Assembly: GCA_037043015.1 (NCBI GenBank)
Contig: CM073324.1
Coordinates: forward strand, 20,786,097 to 20,850,096
Reading direction: 5' to 3'
Origin: Bryum argenteum
Taxonomy: Eukaryota > Streptophyta > Bryopsida > Bryales > Bryaceae
DNA length: 64,000 nt
The first letter of the stretch is position 1; every line of letters starts with the position of its first letter. The translations under genes were made by a program, and so were the position numbers. Shown one piece after another: positions 25,938 to 41,800 of the stretch. The notes beneath the pieces are model-generated. The model was given only the letters and a program-made list of their open reading frames with translations, made no database searches and was not told the DNA's origin.

Positions 25938-28900
25938 ATGGCGGCCAATGCTCCGATCACAGTGAAAGAGGCTCTTACGGTACATAGTTCTGTATCCTAA
26001 GCCTGGCTGGTTTGCTTGTGAGTGAACGAGAGACCTCATGATAGCGTCTATTGTGCAGCTTACGAGCATCGGAATCAGCCCCCAGTTCATCACATTTACA
26101 CATGTGACGATGGATTCCGAGAAATACATCTGCGTGCGCGAGACATCACCACAGAACAATGTGGTGATCATCGACATGGCCTCGCCCATGCAACCATTGC
26201 GGCGACCCATCACCGCCGACTCAGCTCTCATGAACCCTTCTTCTCGCGTGCTTGCTCTCAAAGGTTCGGTCAACAACAGACCTTGTCACCACCCAAAGAT
26301 ACCGTAACCCTATCATGCCTCCTTTGCATCACAATCGATGTCATTGACTTCGTTTAAATTGCCACTCAAAATGTAACCGATTGTGTTGTTGAGAACAGCT
26401 CAAATCCCAGGGACAACTCAAGACCATTTGCAGATCTTCAACATTGAGTTGAAATCAAAAGTCAAAACCCACCAGATGCCAGAGCAGGTAGATCATATGG
26501 GTTTTGTGCATGCAATTGTGCCGTACTGCGTTACATATGAAGTCTGTGGAGAAACAGTTATTGGTTTGAACTCTTTCCGAAATTGTAAGTTCATGAAAAG
26601 ATGATGGGTTTACGCTTGTTACCACGCCTCTTCAGGTTGTTTTCTGGAAGTGGATTACTCCTAGTACGCTTGGCCTCGTAACACAGACAGCAGTGTATCA
26701 CTGGGCTATAGAAGGTGCACATATCTCTTACTGGCATCAATTCCCATGAGCGGCCAAGAGGGCCTGAATCTGTTCAATGTTGTAATAAAAGACTTGTTGG
26801 TGTGTATATTAAGAGGTCGTGGTCCTTGAGGAATTGGAAAAAGAAGCGTTGATGCAATTTTTTGGTATTGACTCAGGCGAGTCGGAGCCCCAGAAAATGT
26901 TTGAGAGAACGGCAAGCCTTGTATCAAACCAGATCATCAACTACCGATGTGATGCAACTGAGAAATGGTTGGTACTGATCGGCATCGCACCAGGAACACA
27001 GGAGGTGACTTGCAGTCTGCATCATAGTTATAGTTTACTATTTATCATAAGCTAGGGCTTCGCATTTCTGAACTGGAGTGCTTGGCAGCGCCCGGCATTG
27101 GTGAAGGGGAACATGCAGCTCTTCTCCGTGGACCAGCAGCGGAGTCAGGCTCTGGAAGCGCACGCTGCAGCTTTCGCCACCATTGAGGTACCATAATTTG
27201 AGCACTTGCTATCTTTGACCTTCCTCGAAAGATTCTTCATTCACGCTGGTCTTTGGATTAGTGGCGATCTCCTTTCCGAAGTAGCAAGCGTTCATGTATG
27301 TCACTGTTTCTAAATTAGGGTTCTGTTTCAAAGAGTATGAGAGAAATTTGATCCCATTGAAATGTGGTACGGGATTGTACAAGTTTCATGAATTGGTGTC
27401 AAATTATATGAACAGCATTCTTTGTACCTTAAGGCTTTATATGTAGAATTGTAAGGAAACTGTCGAAACGATGGGAATGCTTTGTTGGTAAGATTTTCAA
27501 GCATGTGGTGACATTTGGATTGGCTGTACTTGGGCAGCTTCCAGGGAGCGATCAGCCCTCAACCCTTATTACATTTGCAACAAAAACAGTTGTAGCAGGA
27601 CAGCTCGTTTCTAAATTGCATGTCATTGAACTGGGCGCCCAGCCAGGTAAGTATGATTGTCTACTCTATTGAGCATAGTATAAGCACCTGATAGTTGCGT
27701 CATCAAGAGTAAAGGTTAGCTACAGTATATTCCTTAAGTCGCAATTTGACAATATCATCATGCTCTCGGCGTAATTGTGGGGAATAGGTAAACCCAGCTT
27801 TTCCAAGAAGCAAGCAGATCTCTTCTTTCCACCTGACTTTGCAGACGATTTCCCGGTGGCAATGCAGGTACAATAATAACTCAAATGATAAATTGGTTGT
27901 TCAATTAGTATACCGGAGGTGATGCATGATTCTGTTGTATGCAGATAACTTCCAAATACGGCTTAATTTACGTGATCACCAAGCTTGGATTGCTGTTTGT
28001 GTATGACCTAGAGACCGCAACAGCCGTCTACAGGAACCGAATTAGCCCCGACCCTATCTTTTTGACCGCAGAGGCCACTGAAGCGGGTGGCTTCTACTCC
28101 ATCAATCGCCGTGGACAAGTTCTGCTTGCCACTGTTAATGAAGCCTCGATTGTCCCGTTTGTTAGTGTTCAGGTACTAGTGCTCATCAAATGGTCCTGCT
28201 ATTATGCGATTTTGAACCATCAAGCGAAAGATGTGGACCATTTCTTGGATTTTTGTGCATGTGCAGCTAAATAACCTGGAGCTTGCTGTCAATCTTGCGA
28301 AGCGAGGACATCTACCAGGAGCAGACAATCTGGTAGTTACTCTTCATTTGATATCAAAATAAGCGATAAGCGATGGTCCCTGCAACTGCTTTCTTAGTTT
28401 CAGAGAGGCAGAGTGGATTTTGAATTCCGAAGTCCATATTGTTCTCCACTTCATTTGGAAAGTCAGGTGGTTATGGTTTTCTCCGTGCACGTTTATTGCT
28501 CCAGTGTTTGATGAATCAGGTCTCGGTGTGTTTCTTGGAATCAATATATATAGAGCTCTGAGAGCGCACCACTCTTACTCCTTGTAGATGGTGTCGATGG
28601 TTATCTGGTGTCTCGCAGGTTGTACAGCGGTTTCAAGAGTTGTTTTCTGAGCAGAAATATACTGAAGCTGCAGAGCTTGCAGCAGAGTCACCTCAAGGCA
28701 TCCTCCGTACTCCCGAAACCATAGCAAAGTTCCGGGTATGTGCTGAAATCAACAGATGTTTCCATGTGAAGCTGCAGAAGTATAGACTAGACACAACATG
28801 CCTGTGCAGTTGGAGCATGTGGATATTGTTTTAGTGGGTCTCTTTGCTTCCCACAGAATTAGGGACTCCATGACCACGTGCTGATTGAGGTGTATAGCAG

Positions 28901-31900
28901 ATTAGAGGAGGTTATGTAATGATCTTAAAACAGCATGTCCGTTTGATCATATGTGGTGTTTTGCGTGAACAGACTGTGCCCGTGCAAGCGGGGCAGACGT
29001 CTCCACTATTGCGGTACTTCGGAACCTTGTTGAATAAAGGGAAGTTGAATGCTTTCGAGTCCCTCGAGCTCACTCGATTGGTGGTCAGCCAAAACAAGAA
29101 CCACTTGTTAGAGACTTGGCTAACAGAGGATAAGATAGATTGCAGTGAGGAGCTGGGAGACCTTGTCAAGGTGAGACACAAATGCTACTGGTGAGGTTGT
29201 ACTGTTTTCTTATAATCTTTCACAACGAACTTGGAATTGGAGTACTGGATGGTGTATGTGGTGAAATCTCACATTTCGTTTTGATCTATTCAGTGTGACG
29301 TTCCACGTTTTTATTGTGAGATGATATCGTTTCTTGTCACAAATGATTGATGCCTCTCGTTATAGCAGCCGTAGCCTCACGTTCACAGTTTCTTAGAAGT
29401 ACAAAGGTTGATTTTCGGGAATTGACGTCAAGCACTCCGGCTGTCACTAGATATGGGTGAGGCACTCAAGAGTGTGTAAGTAATGATCGTGCAGGGCGTA
29501 GATAAGGACTTGGCCCTGAAGATTTACATCAAGGCTAGGGCTTCTTCAAAAGTAGTGGCGGCATTTGCACAGCGTCAAGAATTTGATAAGATCCTCATTT
29601 ACTCCAAACAGGTGAACGTGATGAAAACATGTTACAATTCTCTCTCGGATACTTTTGTTGCTATATCTGGAAGATATCCTATTCATAGTTCACTTCTGCA
29701 TTACACTCTATTTCTGTATGACACGTATACATGAATCTCTTATTGGTGTACAACCTTTTCAGCAGACTAAATAGTCAAGTACTTGGGAATGCATGGAACT
29801 CAGGCATTTGAGAGTTTTTTCCCAACGGAGCTTCATAAAGGACTTCATGCATGCCAGAGATTTGATTTGCTGATACTTGTCAATGGTTTCAATCTGTAGG
29901 TAGGCTACACTCCAGACTACTTGTTCTTGCTGCAGTCGATCATAAGGACCGACCCTCAGGTAGAAGACCGTGATCAGTTTCAAAGTTCTAACCAAGTATA
30001 TCCAAATCTCTTACTTCATTGATGTCTTGTCTTACATTTCATTCTTACCAGAAAATCATTAATGCAGGGGGCAGTGAACTTCGCACTGAAGCTATCACAG
30101 ATGGAGGGTGGTAGTCCAGTGGACTACAATACCATAACAGATTTCTTTCTCCAGGTTAACTAAGATTCTTCTTCTTGCTAATTATCTCTTCCTCACCCCT
30201 CTGATTTGGAGTTTGACTTCTCTGTGTACGTGTGATGGCTTGGTTATTGTGTGCGTGAAAATTTTGACATTCATGGATGATGTGTATCACTTGGGCAGCG
30301 AAACATGATCAGGGAGGCCACTGCATTTCTACTTGATGTTCTCAAACCCAACTTGCCGGAACACGGTGCTCTTCAGACGAAGGTGATCAAATAACAACAC
30401 AATTTGTCACATCTTGAAACTTCTTATGATTCTGGCTACAATTCACATTAAACAGCTCATAATGAATAAACAGTGTAGCATGCACAATCTTATTTTCTCA
30501 ATACTTTATCAAGTAACCACAACTCAATGATGCTGGTACATTGGTGGGTGCTTCGTGATGTACAGGCTCTGGAGATCAATCTTGTCACGTTTCCCAACGT
30601 TGCAGATGCGATTCTGGGGAATGGGATCTTCCAACATTACGACCGCCCTCGAATTGCACAGCTCTGTGAGAAGGCTGGAGTGTATATGCGGGCATTACAG
30701 GTTGGTGGGTTCACCTCCAACGATGATGACGACATTTAGTCTATAATTTCCTGGGCCTCCACTAACTGCACTTGGATTTATAATAGCTAAAATAGCTTGT
30801 TTCAGAGCTGTGAAAACTAGGAAATCCACAGCGGCAGAGCTGTCAATTCTAGGACTGGTTACTAGTAAAATTCCGAGAGTTCTATTGGGCGGATGAAACT
30901 CCCTCCGAAGTCCATCATTATTTTGAAAATGAGTGTGCCTCACATTGTTTTTGTCATTTACAGCACTATACGGAGCTGAACGACATTAAGCGTGTGATCA
31001 TCAACACCCACGCTATTGAACCTCAGGTCTGCACTTTTGTGTTCATAAGCGTTTTTCTATAATAGATCAAGGGGTCCTTTCCAAAATAGTCCATTTACCT
31101 CACCACCAAGGTGTGGCTCTTGAACATTCCTTTCGTCATCGTTTTCTCTTCAGAAATTCCAACAATTTTGCAAGGATGTCGCAAGGGAAGTGCTTGGTGC
31201 AGTCATTGTGTGATTATATGACTTCAAAGGTTTAAGAAATCTAATTCCCTTGACTTTGGTAATCTCTGCAGGCTCTAGTGGATTTCTTCGGAACGCTTTC
31301 GAAGGATTGGGCATTAGAATGCATGAAAGAGCTTCTTTCCGCTAATTTGCGGGGCAACCTACAGACTGTTGTCCAGGTACGATCTTTTCCTTATCTTGAA
31401 TTTTTAAATGCAGCAAATTTCATTCATCAAACGCAGGATACCATATCCATGAAGAGATTAGCACGCATCTCTCGAAGCTTTGATAGTTGGGATCTGCACG
31501 TAATTAGTAGTTTCATAGCAGCACTTTTGTCCGCACGATCTGATCAACTTTTGTGCTCGTGCATCAATAAGGTGGCCAAGGAGTATGCTGAACAACTTGG
31601 CATGAAAGCTTGCATCAAGTTGTTTGACCAATTCAAGTCTTACGAGGGTCTATATTTCTTCTTGAGTGCATTTGTGGGCACCAGGTTTGCGCTTTGTCCG
31701 GGCCTCTCCAGCACTACTTTTTTGACAGTTCTTGCTAACAGCCTCCCAGAGTCTTATCAACGCTTTCATCTTCTTGATTCAAGTTTCAATTGGAGTCGTT
31801 TACTTCATCAAGTATCACAATGTGAATCTATTTTCTCATTAGCTACTTCATGGAATCAGTACAACGTGGCGCTTATTAACATGACTGATATCAGCGCTTT

Positions 31901-34900
31901 ATCAGAATGTAATAAGTTACGTTCTCAGCTTAGAAATATAAGTTGCTTAGAAATATATTGACAAGCGTGCAGTGAGGATCCTGAGGTTCATTTCAAGTAC
32001 ATTGAAGCAGCAGCCAAAACTGGTCAATTCAAGGAAGTGGAACGGATTACAAGGGAGTCAAACTTCTACCCAGCCGAGCGAACCAAAGCTTTTCTGATGG
32101 AAGCAAAGCTACAAGACGCTCGCCCTCTCATCAATGTCTGTGATCGCAACGAATTTGTGGCTGATTTGACGCACTACCTCTATGTAAACAATATGCTGCG
32201 TTTCATCGAAGGTTACATTCAGAAGGTAACCTCGTCAAATTTACCTCTTCTAGGTTTTGTATACAACTATTGTCAAGTTTTGGAATCCGATGAGTTGCGC
32301 CATAACCTCAGACAGTACTACTGTTCTGGTAAGTTGGGCAGGTTAATCCAGGAAAAGCCCCTCAAGTCGTGAGCCAATTGTTGGATGATGATTGTCCTGA
32401 AGAATTCATCAGAGGGCTATTACTTTCTGTTCGGTCGTTATTGCCAGTGGAGGCACTTGTCGAGGAATGTGAGAAAAGGTCATCCTCTTTGCCTGCCAGT
32501 TTTGTATTCAGATGACATTCTGCACTACTAGATCATGACCATGCTTCTGCGTCGTTGCCTTTTCTCCACTACGCAGCAAGCTTTTGGACAGTCTCAGTAT
32601 TTGATGGTTCACCGTAAGAGTCTCTGATTGAGACGAAGACTTGTCACCAAAGATTCCCAAGTTAATTGACAGAAGTTCTTAACGAATAGGCGTTATCAAA
32701 TACCCCTGATGTTGAAAACTTGGTATATGAAATAGGATATCTACTCAATTCTAGTGTCTTCAGAGTAGCCTTTCTTTCACATCGGTAACCATTAAATTGA
32801 AATGATTGAATTCAAGCTTTATCCAATCGTAAGTCAAAAAGGTAAATATTTGAGATGTCAGATGCTTAATCCATGTTGGTTCATCAGGAACCGACTGAAA
32901 CTTCTGACGCCGTTCCTGGAGCATGTGGTGAACGAGGGGAGCCAAGATGTGCACGTTCACAACGCCCTGGGGAAGATTGCCATCGATACCAACAACAACC
33001 CGGAGCAGTTCCTGGCCACCAATCCGTTCTACGACTCTCGTGTGGTGGGCAAGTATTGTGAGAAGCGGGACTCCACTCTGGCGGTCGTGGCTTATCGGCG
33101 AGGCCAATGCGACGATGAGCTTGTGAACGTCACACGGAGGAACTCTCTCTTCAAGCTTCAGGCTAGGTACAAATGGAGTCACCCTCTCGTAGATAAATGC
33201 ATGTTGGCCTTCCATTGTGATTATGAGGTTTAAACTGCTTCATGTATTAGCACATTTCATCAAATGCTTCAGAAATTAGCTCGATCCTCAGAAGGAAAAT
33301 GTTATATCAAGGCAATCATGAGTCATAATTGTGACAATATGAATGACTTGTTGATGTATTAGATATGTGGTGGAGCGTATGGATGCGGGTCTATGGGCCA
33401 AAGTGCTGGACCCGGAGAACTCTTTCAGGCGGCAACTGATCGACCAGGTAGTGTCGACAGCGCTGCCAGAGAGCAAGAGCCCGGAGCAGGTGTCGGCAAC
33501 CGTGAAAGCTTTCATGTCGGCCAACTTGCCGAACGAGCTCATCGAGCTCTTGGAGAAAGTGGTGCTACAAACCACAGCCTTCAGCAACAACCCCAACTTG
33601 CAGAACCTGCTGATTCTGACTGCTGTCAAGGCCGACAAAGCACGCGTCATGGATTACATCAACCGCCTGGAGAATTTCGATGGCCCCGCTGTGGGTGAGA
33701 TCGCAGTGGGCGCCGAGCTCTATGAGGAAGCGTTCACCATCTTCAAGAAATTCAATTTGAACGTGCAAGCCGTGAATGTCCTCTTGGACAACCTCCACAG
33801 CATTGCTCGAGCTGCCGAGTTTGCCGAGCGTGTCGAAGAAGATGAGGTATGCAAGCTGCACCCATGCAATCATTCAGAACACAGTATGTTACTTATTCAT
33901 GCTTGAACCGATTTGATCCCTCGATTTTACTCAGGTGTGGAGCCAGGTTGGAAGAGCACAGCTGAGAGATGGTAGCATCAGTGACGCCATCGATTCCTAC
34001 ATCCGCGCCAATGATGCTTCCCAGTTTACGGATGTGATTCGAGAAGCTGGAAAATTGAATGCTTACGACAATCTTGTGCGGTATCTGATGATGGTGCGCC
34101 AGAAGGTTAAAGAACCACAAGTAAGAACCACAGTTCACTGTTGATGCATGATACATAGAAGCATTATGGTATTTTCATGTGTGCGCAGTTAAAGCGGATT
34201 TGATGGCAGGTTGACTCAGAGCTGATATACGCCTACGCGAAAATGGGTCGCTTGGACGACATAGCAGACATAGTGTCGCAGCCGAATGGCTGTGTGGCTA
34301 ATCTGCTTATGTTAGGGGACCGTCTCTTCAATGAAGAGCTCTATGAAGCTGTCAAAGTGGTTTTCTCCCACATCAGCAATTGGCCTCGTCTTGCCAGCAC
34401 CCTTGTGAAGCTGTTCCAGTTCCAAGCCGCAGTGGAAGCCGCGCATAAAGCCAACAGCTCCAAAACGTGGAGGGAAGTGTGCTTTGCTTGTGTGGATACT
34501 GGCGAGTTTCGACTGGCCCAGATTTGTGGCCTTAAGATCATTGTTCAGGTACTGAACTAAACACTCTTATTTCTCCATATCAATACGATCCTTTCGTATT
34601 ATGTATATCCTTTCGTTCCAGTCACTTTCCCTTGAAGAGTAACATGATCATCAACCCTTCTGCTTAATGCGAGCTTCAAGATTACATGAGGTTTTATTTG
34701 TGGTATGTGGAAGGTGGACTTGTTGGAGGAGGTAAGCGAGTACTACCAGAACAAGGGCAACTTCGACGAGCTCATAACGCTACTGGAGAGCGGAATAGGA
34801 CTAGAACGAGCGCACATGGGGATATTCACCGAGCTAGGCATCTTGTACGCCAAATACCGACCAGAGAAGCTAGTGGAGCATCTGAACCTGTTCGCCACAC

Positions 34901-36510
34901 GCATCAACATCCCCAAGCTGATTCGAGTCTGCGACGAGCAGCACCACTGGAAGGAGCTGGCGTACCTCTACATCCAATACGAGGAGTATGACAACGCCGC
35001 TGCCACCATCATGGGCCACTCCCCTGACGCTTGGGAGCACATCCAGTTCAAGGATGTGGCCAGCAAGGTGGCTAATGTGGAAGTTTATTATAAAGCCATC
35101 CATTTCTACCTCCAGGAACACCCTGAGCTTCTCAATGACCTTCTCGCCGTTCTGGCCTCTCGTGTCGACCACGGCCGCGTTGTTGACATCATGCGAAAGG
35201 TGCTCACACTTCTTTTGAATGCCTGGTAGTTGCATCTATTGTATGTTTCTTAAGAGTTTTTTAAGTGCGTGGGTTTGTACAGGCAGGACACTTGCCGCTG
35301 GTGAAGCCTTACATGCAAGCTGTTCAAAGTAGCAACATAAGTGCTGTGAATGAAGCGCTCAATGAGCTCTATATTGAGGAAGAGGATTATGAGATGCTTC
35401 GAGAATCCATCGATACTTATGATAATTTCGACCAAGTTGCGATGGCGCAACTTGTGAGCAGCCATTTTTTAATCTCCATCTTTAAAAAAAGTCCAAGTGT
35501 CGGATATTTCCTTTTTCATTTGTAAAGTTTCAAGTCGTGGTCGTTCCAGGTTGAGAATCATGAGCTTTTGGAAATGCGAAGAATCGCTGCTTACATTTAT
35601 AAGAAGGCTGGCAAGTACCAGCAATCGGTTTCCCTTTCCAAGAAGGATGACCTTTACTCGGACGCCATGTACACCACATCGCAGTCTGGGGACAATGAAT
35701 TTGCGGAAGAGCTCCTGACTTTCTTTGTTAAAGAGGTGCCCCTTGAACTTGTCGTACTTTCTTTCTCGAGGACAATATTCTTTGTTAAATTCGCGTGATT
35801 GATCAATTACTGATTATTATATGCTTACTGATCTTGCTCCACAGGGCAAGAAAGAGTGTTTTGCTGCATGCCTGTACACCTGCTACGATCTTATTCGAGC
35901 CGATGTAGTGCTAGAGCTGGCTTGGATGAATAACATGATGGACTTCGCCTATCCCTTCTTGCTACAGGTTTATTCATATGGTTTCATTCCGCTTTATGAA
36001 CAAGAACTCTTGAGTTCAACGATAACTTCAGTATCCATGTTCTCAGTGTCGTCCACCGTGACTTTTCTTGTGAAAATTCTATACTGACTTCTACGCAATG
36101 TGATCAGTTCCTGCGGGAGTACTCATTGAAGGTCGCTGATCTCATGAGCCATAAGCACCAAGATGGAGCGCAACCCGGATGGAAACCTGATCACAACATG
36201 GTAGCAGAATCGGTACACGAACAAATCACTTCATCTTCTACATACGAAGCAATATAGTCAACAGGCACGGCTAAGGCTTAGAATGTCAGAATAAAGCTTG
36301 AATAGAGGACTATTCTTCTTCAATCTTGGAAACTTGAAGTGCAAATCCTGATCGAGATCACGTTGTGTGCAGAACATGTATGCACAGCTATTACCATTGG
36401 CACTACCAGCGCCACCAATAGCGGTGACCTCAAGCCCCTTTGACCCTTACACCGGGTTACCAGCCTACGGCATGTTGCAGACCATCGGCAGCACCTCTCC
36501 AGCTTATTAA
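25938..36510 (+). CDS. CHC: Clathrin heavy chain
   Basis: Forms the triskelion of clathrin coats in endocytosis and post-Golgi traffic. Thirty-two exons: 25938-25979, 26059-26263, 26399-26487, 26636-26714, 26877-27004, 27089-27187, 27538-27646, 27788-27867, 27945-28172, 28267-28332, 28619-28735, 28973-29170, 29495-29611, 29900-29959, 30068-30154, 30299-30382, 30566-30700, 30964-31026, 31272-31376, 31572-31684, 31973-32225, 32342-32478, 32888-33166, 33363-33846, 33935-34120, 34210-34548, 34714-35199, 35283-35453, 35550-35735, 35845-35967, 36108-36212 and 36373-36510. They sum to 5091 nt, 1696 residues, close to the roughly 1705 of other plants, with no frame breaks. Seen: N-terminal propeller ([37 protein letters not shown]), linker, and leg repeats ([40 protein letters not shown]). 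The extreme C-terminus is diverged but keeps [15 protein letters not shown]. Confidence 0.97.
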
Positions 36511-38650
<2,140 letters not shown>

Positions 38651-38895
38651 ACGAGGCATCACGCTGCGAAGAAGGTCCGGACTTTGTGATAGTCATATTA
38701 TGAAATGCCTAATTTAGTCCACCATGACCATGCTATACTTCTCTGGAGCATGAAACCACGTGCAGTCTTAGTCTTGGGAATCAGAGTTCGATGCTGAAGA
38801 TCGAGCAGGTCGTGGTGATAAACTGCAAAAACGTAAGCTCTTTAGTATACAATATTTTATCAGCAGATAAGTATACATTAGTGAGTTTGGTAGCT

Positions 38896-41800
38896 TTAAT
38901 AACGTGCATTTTCAGTAGTTTCAGTTTCGGGTGCTGTCCAAACATCAGAAGTCGAGGTTCGAGATGCACTTGGACTTTCACAACAAAAGATGTAGAGCAA
39001 TAAACATCTCCATTCTCGAAATGAAGCCCTGTACGTATAATACATGAAATAGATGTTAACGAGAGATGATACCTCCGTGACCTGGACTTTGCTGCTCCAT
39101 CTGCATTTGCGTCTGGGCTTGATGCCCCATGTTTGCTGCGCTTCTCACGTGCCCCTGCAAGCCGTTCTCTGCATACGAAGGTTCTTTCCACTTATTCATG
39201 GTCTAGATAACACCAGTTGACTCCTACATTGACGTGTTATGCTCTTATCAACACTACATGAGATAAGAGTACTGCTTCTTAAGAGCACTGTGTACATGTT
39301 GCCATACAAGTAACACCAAAGCAGTCACCTTAACTCACGAATCAAAAAACCATTCAAAACTACCATAAGGAAGCAATGGTCAGAAGCTTTTGGAGGAATC
39401 AATGAATTGCATACCGCGAAGAGTGGCGTCTGGCGTGTGGCGAACGTGATCGGGACGAAGCTGTAAACCACCAGAGGTCACATTTTCAGCAATCTTATGG
39501 GTTATCAAAAGAATAATGAACATTATTACTCCCAAAATGATCCACTTCTGTCGATTTGAGCACCCTTTTTGATTCTCATGCATATCATACTAACCCAAAC
39601 TGAAAGAAACTGGATTGAGTTTTGAGCAATCCAAAGAATGAAAAAACCAAAAAGTAATGGTAAATTTCATAGCAGATTCATTGAGCTATATTTCGCATTT
39701 TCGCTCCAATCAGTAAAGTTGTGCGAGTCAGGGTCTCAGTTCGTACATCTGATACCGCGTCCAGGTCTTCTCCGATACTTGTCGCTTCTGAAACTGCTAC
39801 CTCTGCAACTTCATCGACTTCGTGTGTGAGAGAGAGAGTATTTAGTAAAATCGAATCCATTAAGTTCACCACCATACGATTCACCAATTACATTAACTTG
39901 TTATACACCATAGGTAGATTCTGCTCCTTGAAACGGAACGTCAACTCCAACAACTCTTGCAACGAAAAAAACAATTCATGCTCTTCTTTATCTTTAGTCT
40001 AACCATCCAACAGCTACTCCATTATCCATAGCCCCTGCCCTAAATAGTCCATCTTTAACTGGTGTGTATCTTGGCTCACCTAGAGCGCTCCATAACTCGC
40101 ATTTCTGAGGGTTTCTTGCGGTTATCTTCTGCAAACACGACCGTGATCTCCCGGCCAGCTATGGTTTGTCGGTCCATCCGAAACTGCGCATCGGCCGCAT
40201 CTGCAGGGTCCAGGTACTGGACAAATCCGAAGCCACGAGGCTCTCTGCAAAAAAAACACTAACACACTCAAAAACATGCTTGCAGTGATTGAAAGTGAAG
40301 TTAAATCTCTACTCACGCTCACATCTAAGCTGCTGGGTTTGGCTGCCGCAGAGAGAGAGACTGCCGTCGAATTCCTGAGGGGCTTAAAGTGCCAATTCCA
40401 CACCTCCTCTGGAAGGGGAAGGGCCCTTCATGGTGGAACAGAAAGAGAAGCCAAATAGTTAAATCATACCTCAACTGACCCTTTGGCAATAATCACATTC
40501 TCTTCCGTTCCCGTTCTTCTTTGGAAAATCATTGCCAAAATCTTTTGGCAGCTGACTGTCTGTTTGTTGCCCCCCCTTCGATCCAATCCTACTTTTCAGC
40601 TTTGAGGCTTTAGTTCTTCTTTTCCAACATCGACATTAACCTTTCTCGACATCAAAAGGGAAAGACCACCCGGGACTTCATAACTGAATAGAGAGAGTAG
40701 TAACTTTTGCTCTTCAACCACTCTCTTTTCTCTACTAGCTTTGCTCTTTAACATCTTTTACCACCCCGCTGTAATGAAAATCTTTATACTTTCAATAATC
40801 TTTAAGCCACCTAATGGCATCCAAACAATCAAAAGGCAATTCAAGCACCCGAGTATAAATTTTCCTTCCAAAAATAATAAACTCCTTCGTCATCCCCCAT
40901 TTTGTTCTGTTCCGCAATTTTTTCTCGGCTCCTCCCGGTAGGAGAGTGTAAAACATACAGTCATGAGCGAGCTGGCCTTGTAGATTGAAGCAGAAGAATC
41001 ACGTACCCACTGTAGTAGTCCTTTGGAAGGTACACGTCTTTTACTGTCCCAAATCTTTCAAATGGTATCCGCACATCTTCCGGCCTGAACACCAAGCCCA
41101 TAACACGCTAATCAACATGTAGGAAGGTCATAACATTCGTCATCCAAATCCATGAGCATGGCTATGGTGTGACATACGCAATTTCATTGTTTGATCCCCA
41201 TGATATAAATAATCTGTATCACACAATGATAGATCATGGTTATGACTCTACAAGAGTGGCCTGCTTCACTGTAGATAAGTCATAATATAACGAGAACAAC
41301 ACAAAAATTGTTCATATAATGAACATCAATCAAGAAAATTGCGTCTGTCACACCATAGCCAGGCAATCATGTGGATTGGATACAATTTACACCTCATCAG
41401 ACTATTATCTGTCGTTTTATAACCAAGCTGATCAACAAGACTGGCTTCACTTGAATAGGTCGTAACATTCGAGAACATCATCCAAACCAACACAGCATGT
41501 TTTTTTTATTTTTATATATATATACACGCTCCATATGCCTGGCTATGGTGTGATACGTGCAATTTCCTTGATTGCTTACAAAATCTGTATCTTGGGCAAC
41601 CCAAAAGACAGTGAGAAGTTTTGTTTTCAGAATTTATGATCATAGTTTCTTAGTACATGTGATGATTCGTGTACGTGGTATGGGAATCGGATACGTTGAT
41701 TAATTGCTTAAGTTGTATGGCCTTCAACATTTTCAACAGCTTATGAGTCTACAGTGTGTGTACAGTGTGCAGTTTATAATCAAATTTCAAGAAAAACATT

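Noticed and set aside
31377..31571. Open reading through the clathrin intron
   Set aside because: The inserted residues are absent from the family. The donor CAG|GTACGA and an acceptor at 31570-31571 restore the conserved sequence.
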